Assembly (NCBI GenBank): GCA_027487515.1 | Contig: JAIYDL010000001.1 | Coordinates: 42,745 to 106,744, forward strand | From: Pseudomonadota bacterium | GTDB taxonomy: Bacteria > Bdellovibrionota > Bacteriovoracia > Bacteriovoracales > Bacteriovoracaceae | Length of the DNA: 64,000 nt | Reading direction: 5' to 3' | Part shown: positions 58,682 to 64,000 of the stretch, piece by piece | How positions within the stretch are numbered: position 1 is the stretch's first letter | Layout of the letters: each line of letters starts with the position of its first letter | Program-made: the position numbers and the translations under genes | Notes under the pieces: model-generated | What the model was told of the DNA's origin: nothing | Database searches by the model: none | The model's input: the letters and a program-made list of their open reading frames with translations, nothing else

Positions 58682-59656
58682 ATGGAACATCAAAAGCACA
58701 ACTGGACCCTCGACGAAATCACAGCTCTTTACCACACACCTTTCCTCGAGCTCGTTCGAGCGGCCCAGGACGTTCACCTCCAGCACTTCAAGCTCGGCGA
58801 GATTCAGGTCAGTAGCTTGATCTCGATCAAAACGGGAGGTTGCCCGGAGGACTGTAGCTACTGCCCGCAAGCCGCCCGCTACCACACGGACATCGAAAAG
58901 CATGCCCTCATGCAGGACGACCAGGTCTTGGAGCTTGCTCTCAAGGCGAAGGCCCAAGGGGCCTCTCGTGTCTGCCTGGGAGCTGCGTGGCGCGAAGTCA
59001 AAGACGGAAAGGACTTCGACCGGGTCGTGGGCATGGTGAAGCAGATCTCGAGCGAAGGCCTTCAAGTCTGCTGCACGCTGGGCATGATGACTGAGGCCCA
59101 GGCCCTACGCTTAAAGGATGCTGGCCTTTATGCGTACAATCACAACATCGACACGAGCGAAGAGCACTATAGTAACATCATTTCCACGCGATCTTATGGG
59201 GATCGGCTTGAAACGATAAGGAACGTCCGGAAAGTGGGCGTCACCGTGTGCAGCGGCGGCATTCTAGGCCTCGGGGAAACTCTCGAGGACCGGCTGAAAA
59301 TGCTTCAGAATCTGTCGGCGATGTCTCCGCACCCTGAGTCCGTGCCGATCAATACGTTAGTTCCGGTCAAAGGCACTCCTCTGGAGAATCAAGGGGCCGT
59401 GGACATCGAGGAGCTGGTCCGGATGATCGCCACCGCTCGGATCATGATGCCCACGAGCTTCATCCGGCTCTCGGCCGGGCGCCTTGGCCGGAGCCTCTCC
59501 GAGCAAACCTTGTGTTTCATGGCGGGTGCGAATTCTGTCTTCTCTGGGGAAAAGCTCCTGACAACGATGAACCCAGCAGAAGACGTCGATGAGAAAATGT
59601 TTCTCACTCTGGGGCTCACCAGAATGACTCCCGCCGAAGTCCATGCGGCCCTCTGA
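58682..59656 (+). CDS. bioB: Biotin synthase
   Basis: A 324-residue radical-SAM enzyme inserting sulfur into dethiobiotin. The cluster motif Cys54-x3-Cys58-x2-Cys61 (GGCPEDCSYCPQ) is followed by LMQDDQVLELALKAKAQGASRVCLGAAWR and NHNIDTSEEHYSNI, the BioB hallmarks; FIRLSAGR carries the conserved Arg for the second cluster. First gene of bioBFDA; overlaps bioF by 14 nt. Confidence 0.97.
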   Translation: MEHQKHNWTLDEITALYHTPFLELVRAAQDVHLQHFKLGEIQVSSLISIKTGGCPEDCSYCPQAARYHTDIEKHALMQDDQVLELALKAKAQGASRVCLGAAWREVKDGKDFDRVVGMVKQISSEGLQVCCTLGMMTEAQALRLKDAGLYAYNHNIDTSEEHYSNIISTRSYGDRLETIRNVRKVGVTVCSGGILGLGETLEDRLKMLQNLSAMSPHPESVPINTLVPVKGTPLENQGAVDIEELVRMIATARIMMPTSFIRLSAGRLGRSLSEQTLCFMAGANSVFSGEKLLTTMNPAEDVDEKMFLTLGLTRMTPAEVHAAL

Positions 59657-60737
59657 AAATTTTCTCTCCGAAGCGGTGAGGCTCCGGGAGGAGAAGAACT
59701 CCCGCCGCTCTCTTCGGATTCCAGAGGGGATTGATTTCTATTCGAATGATTACTTGGGATTCGCTCGCTCGCAAGCCATCATCGGATCCTATCAGACGAA
59801 GATTCAAGGTCTGTCGCAGTTAGGGGCGACGGGCTCTCGCCTTCTCGGGGGCCAGCATTCTCTCCATCAAGCCCTTGAAGAAAGGATCTCGAGGCTCTTC
59901 CGAAGCGAAGCGGCGCTGCTCCTTTCCTCTGGGTACCTCGCGAACCTGGGCCTCATTCAGTGCCTCGGGATGGATCACACACTCATCATGGATGAGCTCT
60001 GTCATAATTCCATGAGAAACGGGGCGAAGCTCAGTGGAAGTAAGACGCTCTTTTTCCGCCACAACGACCTTGAGCACCTCGAGAAAAGACTCCGGGATAA
60101 TCCGGGCTCGCTCATCCTCGTTGAGTCTGTGTATTCGATGGATGGAGATCTCTCGCCGCTTACAGACATCGTTGCACTCGCACGGACGTACCAAGCGGAA
60201 GTTGTGGTGGATGAGGCCCACGCCATCGGCGTGCTAGGGCCCGAAGGAAAGGGCCTTGTGGTGCAAGAAAATCTTGAGGCCGAGATTCTGGCGCGAGTCG
60301 TGACCTTCGGGAAGGCCTTCGGCGCTGAGGGGGCGGCCATCCTTGGCAGCTCTCGGCTTAAAAAATTCTTAGTTAATTTTTGTCAGTCGTTCATCTACAC
60401 CACGGGAGTCTCGCTCCCGAATCTCTTGATGCTCGAGTCGGCCTTCGAACACTTTTCAGCGTCACCGCATGAGCTCAAGGCCCTTCAGGCCAACGTTCGC
60501 TACTTCTCCCAGGAAATCGGGCGCGACCTTGCCTCTCCGATTTTCTCTTGGAGCACTCCAGGGAATGCTGCCGCTCGTGCCCAGGCCGTGGAGTTACAGG
60601 CCCAAGGCTTTGCGGCCTATCCTGTCCTGGCGCCGACGGTGAAGCAGGGGAGCGAGCGCATTCGCCTTGTGCTTCATGCGTTCAACACCCGGGAGGAGAT
60701 CCAAACATTGGCACAGATCATGAGGCAGCATGCATAA
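59643..60737 (+). CDS. bioF: 8-amino-7-oxononanoate synthase
   Basis: A 364-residue PLP enzyme condensing pimeloyl-ACP/CoA with alanine. Motifs: SNDYLGFARS, the HxxL GSRLLGGQHSLHQALE, DEAHAIGVLG, and the PLP lysine Lys224 in TFGKAFGAEGA. Overlaps bioB by 14 nt and bioD by 8 nt, implying coupled translation. Confidence 0.95.
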   Translation: MRPSENFLSEAVRLREEKNSRRSLRIPEGIDFYSNDYLGFARSQAIIGSYQTKIQGLSQLGATGSRLLGGQHSLHQALEERISRLFRSEAALLLSSGYLANLGLIQCLGMDHTLIMDELCHNSMRNGAKLSGSKTLFFRHNDLEHLEKRLRDNPGSLILVESVYSMDGDLSPLTDIVALARTYQAEVVVDEAHAIGVLGPEGKGLVVQENLEAEILARVVTFGKAFGAEGAAILGSSRLKKFLVNFCQSFIYTTGVSLPNLLMLESAFEHFSASPHELKALQANVRYFSQEIGRDLASPIFSWSTPGNAAARAQAVELQAQGFAAYPVLAPTVKQGSERIRLVLHAFNTREEIQTLAQIMRQHA

Positions 60738-61347
60738 GAATCTTTTCGTCACAGGCATCGGCACTGGCATTGGAAAAACGATCACGAGTGCGATCCTCGC
60801 GCGAGCGGTAAACTATCCATACTGGAAACCCATCCAGTGTGGCGATCTTCATTTTTCCGACGAAGACAGGGTCAAGAGTCTCTGTCCCGGAGTCGAGGTC
60901 CTTCCGGGCCGCTACCGGCTCAAGGCGCCGGAAAGTCCACACGCGGCTTCAAACCGAGAAGGGGTGGAGATTTCTTTAGGAGATTTTTCACCGCCCCCCG
61001 GTCCGACGGTGATCGAGGGTGCTGGGGGAATCTTAGTACCCCTGAACCAAAGAAATCTCATCATCGATCTCGTCCCGATTTTTCAGGCGTCGGTCGTGGT
61101 CGTGGCCCAGTACTACCTAGGTTCCATCAATCATACGCTGCTCACGTTGAACGAATTGAAACGCCGCGATCTCAAGATCCTCGGGATCGTGTTTAACGGA
61201 GAGAAAAATCAAGAATCAAAGGATATTATCCTCGCTCATCACACCTTGCCGGTACTCCTCGAACTCCCGGTCTTGGCCGATGTGAGCGCCGAGAGCGTAG
61301 GGGAGTATGTCGAGATCCTTCGGAGAACCGTCCATGTCCATCTCTGA
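60730..61347 (+). CDS. bioD: Dethiobiotin synthetase
   Basis: A 205-residue ATP-dependent carboxylase forming the ureido ring. P-loop GIGTGIGKT (residues 9-17, Lys16), the metal loop YWKPIQCGD and IEGAGGILVPL. Overlaps bioF and bioA. It converts DAPA to dethiobiotin. Confidence 0.95.
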   Translation: MHKNLFVTGIGTGIGKTITSAILARAVNYPYWKPIQCGDLHFSDEDRVKSLCPGVEVLPGRYRLKAPESPHAASNREGVEISLGDFSPPPGPTVIEGAGGILVPLNQRNLIIDLVPIFQASVVVVAQYYLGSINHTLLTLNELKRRDLKILGIVFNGEKNQESKDIILAHHTLPVLLELPVLADVSAESVGEYVEILRRTVHVHL

Positions 61348-62608
61348 GCGTGATGCCCGATCAGTCTGGCATCCCTACACCAGACACTTCGATGCGCCGA
61401 AGTTTCCCGTCATCACGGGGGCCTCGGGAAGCTACCTCCATCTAGAGACGGGGGAGAAGATTTTAGATGGCATTTCCTCTTGGTGGGTCAATACTCACGG
61501 CCACTCCCATCCGTTCATTCTAAATAAACTCCAGGACGCCGCCCAAGAAATGCAACAGGTGATGTTCGCGGGCTTCACCCATCCCCGGGCCGTGGAGTTG
61601 GCCGAGCGGATCCTGGCCCTTTATGGCCGGGGACAAGGGAAGGCGTTTTTTTCAGACAATGGTTCCACCGCCGTAGAGGTTGCTCTGAAGATGGCCTTCC
61701 AGTACTGGCAAAACCAAGGGAAGCGGAAATGCAAACTGATCGCCTTCCACGGCTCCTACCATGGGGACACCTTCGGCGCCATGGCGGTGAGCGCGAGGGG
61801 TCTCTTTAATGAACCCTTCTGGCCCTTTCTCTTTGAAGTCCAGTTCATTCCTTCACCGATCAAAGGGCAAGCAGGGGTCCTTTCCGAGCTCTCGAAGCTC
61901 TATGCCCTCCATGGAGATGAGATCGCAGGGATTATTTTTGAGCCGATGGTCCAGGGCGCCGGCGGCATGATCTTCCACGATGCTGAGCTATTGAATTCTG
62001 TCCTCTCCTTCGTCAAGGAACGAAACGGCCTCATCATCGTGGACGAAGTGATGACGGGATTCGGTCGCACGGGGAAACTCTTCGGGAGTCATCACCTCCA
62101 GGTTCCTCCGGACATCGCTTGCCTTTCGAAGGGTTTGACTGGTGGGATGCTTCCGCTGGGTCTTACTCTTGCGGCAGATAAAGTGTTCGCGGCGTTTAAC
62201 TCCCCCGAGCTCAGCCGGGCCCTTCTCCACGGCCATTCGTTCACGGGGAACGTTCTCTCCTCTGCTGTTGCCCTGGCAAGTCTCGAGCTGCTTCTTCAAG
62301 ACGATACCACGGAGAACATTCGACGGATTTCCTCCTCGCAAAGAGAATTCAGTCAGAGAGCCTCTCATCCTTTGTTTCACAATGTCCGGAGCCTCGGGAC
62401 TCTCGTCGCGATGGAAGTGGGGAGCGGGGATGGAACTTATGCATCCCCCCTCAAAGAGTCATTGCACCAGTACTTTTTTGAGCGAAAAATTTTGCTCCGC
62501 CCTCTTGGGAACACCCTTTATGTTCTCCCTCCCTACTGCGTCACCGACGACGAACTAAACTATGTCCACGAATCAATCCTACAATTACCCAGGAAATTAA
62601 ACCTATGA
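61334..62608 (+). CDS. bioA: Adenosylmethionine-8-amino-7-oxononanoate aminotransferase
   Basis: A 424-residue class III PLP aminotransferase using SAM as amino donor. WHPYTRHFDAP at the start is BioA-specific; GSTAVEVALKMA, LIAFHGSYHGDTFGAMAVS, GLIIVDEVMTGFGRTG and CLSKGLTGGMLPL (PLP lysine) are all there. ATG 61334 has GGAG about 8 nt upstream. Overlaps bioD by 14 nt and the next gene by 4 nt (ATGA). Confidence 0.95.
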   Translation: MSISERDARSVWHPYTRHFDAPKFPVITGASGSYLHLETGEKILDGISSWWVNTHGHSHPFILNKLQDAAQEMQQVMFAGFTHPRAVELAERILALYGRGQGKAFFSDNGSTAVEVALKMAFQYWQNQGKRKCKLIAFHGSYHGDTFGAMAVSARGLFNEPFWPFLFEVQFIPSPIKGQAGVLSELSKLYALHGDEIAGIIFEPMVQGAGGMIFHDAELLNSVLSFVKERNGLIIVDEVMTGFGRTGKLFGSHHLQVPPDIACLSKGLTGGMLPLGLTLAADKVFAAFNSPELSRALLHGHSFTGNVLSSAVALASLELLLQDDTTENIRRISSSQREFSQRASHPLFHNVRSLGTLVAMEVGSGDGTYASPLKESLHQYFFERKILLRPLGNTLYVLPPYCVTDDELNYVHESILQLPRKLNL

Positions 62609-63162
62609 CCTTTGAGCAGAGATTAGATCGAATCACGAGCGACCGACAGCTCCACGGACGCTTTCTGCAGCACCTGAGTGCTTTGGAAAAGTCAGGCCAT
62701 CAAAAGCTCCTGAGACTCAAACACCGCTGGGACCTCACAGATGAAGACTTCCTAGGCCACCTCGTAGACGAGGCTAGACACTCGGCCCATCTTAAAAAGA
62801 TGGCGCACTCATTGGTGGAGGACCGAGATAATCTAGGACCCTTAACGAAGAACTATCTCACCAAACTTGAAGTGTTCATCCTGAGAGCGTTACGCCTCAA
62901 CGGGCCTGTTCATTCGGAGGCGTGTTACGTTCTTCTCACGCACGTCATAGAGACTCGTGCTCAAAAGCTGTATCCGCTTTATGAAGCGAACCTCGCCCAA
63001 AAGCACTCAAATGTTTCCGTGCAAAACATCATCGACGACGAAGGCGAACATTTAGCGCTGATGCGAGTGAAACTCACGTCGCTGGGTCTGTCGCCATCGA
63101 TCCTTGCGGACGCGGAGGTTTTTGAAGAAGAGCTGTTTCAAATATTCATCGCACAGTTCTAA
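62605..63162 (+). CDS. Ferritin-like diiron protein coupled to bioA
   Basis: A 185-residue all-helical protein; no described family recognised. It contains Glu56-x-x-His59 (DEARHSAH), Glu105 and Glu116 (HSEACYVLLTHVIETRAQ), and Glu146-x-x-His149 (DDEGEHLALM), with Glu28 in the first helix: the E...ExxH...E...ExxH order of four-helix-bundle diiron enzymes (ferritin-like superfamily, including oxygenases). Its ATG overlaps the bioA stop by 4 nt, so it is the last gene of the biotin operon. Inference: an oxygenase helping form or modify the pimelate precursor, or a related step; BioI (P450) plays such a part elsewhere. Confidence 0.7.
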   Translation: MTFEQRLDRITSDRQLHGRFLQHLSALEKSGHQKLLRLKHRWDLTDEDFLGHLVDEARHSAHLKKMAHSLVEDRDNLGPLTKNYLTKLEVFILRALRLNGPVHSEACYVLLTHVIETRAQKLYPLYEANLAQKHSNVSVQNIIDDEGEHLALMRVKLTSLGLSPSILADAEVFEEELFQIFIAQF

Positions 63163-63280
63163 GTTTCTCCGTGCAGTTATTCTCGCAGATACTTCGTTCT
63201 TTAAAGCGCTTGATTCTGCCATCTGAGTTTCGCGCCTAGATTTAACATAAGATCGCGAGAGTGAAGGAGAGAGAAATACC

Positions 63281-63361
63281 GTGAGGAGTATCAAGAAAAG
63301 AGGTCGTACCGCGACAACGATTGATACCTCTCTCTTCAAAAATTATCAACCAAAGGATTAG
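63281..63361 (+). CDS. Possible 26-residue basic peptide
   Basis: GTG start at 63281 with AAGGAGA about 11 nt upstream; product begins MRSIKKRGRTATTIDTSLF, basic in its first half. It may be a real small gene or chance. Confidence 0.25.
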   Translation: MRSIKKRGRTATTIDTSLFKNYQPKD

Positions 63362-63390
63362 TCCTCATCACCTGAATCGTCTCCAATTAT

Positions 63391-63477
63391 TCAATCACAA
63401 CTGGGGCATTCCATTGGAAGTTCATCAGCATTAAAAACTTCAGCAGCTCCGCAATGTGGACACTTATTTTTTTTCAC
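63391..63477 (-). CDS. Possible 28-residue zinc-ribbon microprotein
   Basis: On the minus strand GTG (63477-63475) opens a 28-codon frame with two Cys pairs, CPHC and CPSC, 17 residues apart, a rubredoxin- or Zn-ribbon-like knuckle pair. AGAGG lies about 12 nt upstream. The Cys spacing is too regular to dismiss, but the small size and distant SD keep confidence low. Confidence 0.35.
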   Translation of the reverse strand: MKKNKCPHCGAAEVFNADELPMECPSCD

Positions 63478-63556
63478 TCATTCATAACCTCTGTATTTTT
63501 GTTGATCATTCAACCTTTCGGATGCGGTCATTAAATAGTTAACTCAAGATTTCTCA

Positions 63557-63646
63557 ATGGGCTTAGTCCAGAGAGAAGAGTCGGGTGAAAGTGCGTTTGG
63601 TGAAATAATCAAATCAGTTTTGGATATGGTCAGACCAAAGGAATGA
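63557..63646 (+). CDS. Possible 29-residue peptide, coupled to next frame
   Basis: An ATG frame whose product has an amphipathic end (AFGEIIKSVLDMVRPKE). Its TGA overlaps the ATG of the following 43-codon frame (ATGA), a coupling seen in real operons. No SD is evident. Low confidence. Confidence 0.22.
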   Translation: MGLVQREESGESAFGEIIKSVLDMVRPKE

Positions 63647-63774
63647 AGCTCAGATTCGCAGATGGTACGACGATTTCAATCCTGAACGATTTAAATGGCA
63701 CCGTTACAAATAGAAACGATGAGCTTCCGAATTGCGATGGAGCGGCATGGAAAATTGATGTTCTGACGAAGTAA
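63643..63774 (+). CDS. Possible 43-residue protein or fragment
   Basis: Begins ATG 63643, overlapped with the preceding stop; product starts MKLRFADGTTISILNDLNGT and reads like a short beta-strand-rich piece with WKIDVLTK at the end, so it may be the remnant of a longer protein. No SD at a proper distance. Confidence 0.25.
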   Translation: MKLRFADGTTISILNDLNGTVTNRNDELPNCDGAAWKIDVLTK

Positions 63775-63908
63775 AAAGAGGTCAACTGATTCGAGAGATG
63801 CCTGATTAACAATAGTTAAAAAATCAGATCTTCGATACGATTGCAGCGAAGCTGCATCAAAAACCAGTAGTCTAGAAACAATGAACGGAATGTAATGGAG
63901 TTAAAAAA

Positions 63909-63985
63909 TGGCGGGAGAGACGGGACTCGAACCCGCGGCCTTCTGCGTGACAGGCAGACGTTATAACCAACTTAACTACTCCCCC
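63909..63985 (-). tRNA. tRNA-Asp (GTC)
   Basis: A 77-nt tRNA on the minus strand with encoded CCA (63911-63909). Acceptor GGGGGAG pairs with CTCTCCC (one G-U), T-arm is GCGGGTTCGAGTCCCG, and anticodon loop CTGTCAC carries GTC for Asp. D-arm AGTTAAGTTGGTTATAAC is normal. T-rich sequence follows the CCA. Confidence 0.97.
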
Positions 63986-64000
63986 GGAATTTTCATCAAC

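Larger units (their letters stand above)
63163..63908. other. AT-rich stretch with only micro-ORFs
   Basis: About 745 nt of visibly lower GC than the rest, without any gene longer than about 45 codons. It holds several tiny open frames (63281-63361 +, 63391-63477 -, 63557-63646 +, 63643-63774 +), a small hairpin GCAGC-GAA-GCTGC near 63842, and nothing else obvious. It borders the 3' side of tRNA-Asp, a common integration site, so it may be a decayed element; no duplicated att sequence was found. Confidence 0.5.

Noticed and set aside
63909..63985. Duplicate of the tRNA-Asp 3' end as an att site
   Set aside because: No second copy of the T-arm/acceptor sequence was found between 63163 and 63908.
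1..64000. CRISPR arrays or prophage genes
   Set aside because: No regularly spaced repeats and no phage structural genes were seen anywhere in the window.

Overview
The window looks like a chromosomal segment of a Gram-negative bacterium with fairly high GC content (roughly 55-58% by eye) and dense coding. Many predicted proteins carry lipobox or Sec signal peptides. Elongasome genes (mreC-mreD-mrdA-rodA), secG, DUF4105/Lnb-like and Tad-like envelope proteins, a VKOR-DsbA fusion, a SEC59-type lipid kinase, a DnaJ-HTH protein behind a MinD-like ATPase and an HD-GYP protein together suggest Bdellovibrionota or a related lineage. That placement is inference: there is no rRNA in the window and no search was run.

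Layout. 1-7 kb: small lipoprotein, ferredoxin and PpiD-like foldase, then the rod-shape operon mreC-mreD-mrdA-rodA. 7-13 kb: small secreted proteins and lipoproteins of unknown role, an orphan transposase-like gene, a Lnb-like DUF4105 protein and an autoregulated MarR gene. 13-17 kb (minus strand): glutaredoxin, HD phosphohydrolase, secreted protein, DUF350-like membrane protein and a catalytically dead rhodanese. 17-21 kb: histone-H1-like basic/acidic protein and a very large TadG-like protein. 21-28 kb: ssb, HD-GYP, then the glycolytic operon gap-pgk-tpiA-secG on the minus strand and a YhaM-like exonuclease. 28-34 kb (minus strand): a six-gene run of MinD-like ATPase, DnaJ-HTH, rluD, pgeF, VKOR-DsbA and tatD. 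33-38 kb: SEC59-like kinase, leuS and secreted proteins. 38-41 kb: an overlapping operon def-MATE-2OG oxygenase-HIT. 41-52 kb: aspartate aminotransferase, fumC, penicillin acylase, dienelactone hydrolase, a secreted glutaminase-like protein and a secreted DUF2237 protein. 51-58 kb: methyltransferase, OYE/LysR divergent pair, GNAT, an unusual LysR-HTH/isochorismatase fusion, and a merR-arsC-acr3 operon with a mer-type promoter. 58-63 kb: bioB-bioF-bioD-bioA plus a coupled ferritin-like diiron protein, opposite a divergent MarR gene with a palindrome between them. 63.1-64 kb: an AT-rich, nearly gene-free stretch ending in tRNA-Asp.

Most distinctive points: (1) the biotin operon carries a fifth, translationally coupled gene with an ExxH...E...ExxH diiron signature and faces a MarR regulator across a palindrome, a combination I do not recognise as a described biotin control or precursor system; (2) an HTH domain fused to an isochorismatase fold whose catalytic Asp is Asn, behind two operator-like repeats 21 bp apart; (3) a repeated promoter pattern in which a -10 box lies 6-8 nt before the start codon with no Shine-Dalgarno sequence, implying frequent leaderless mRNAs; (4) a MerR-controlled arsenic operon with a near-textbook mer operator.
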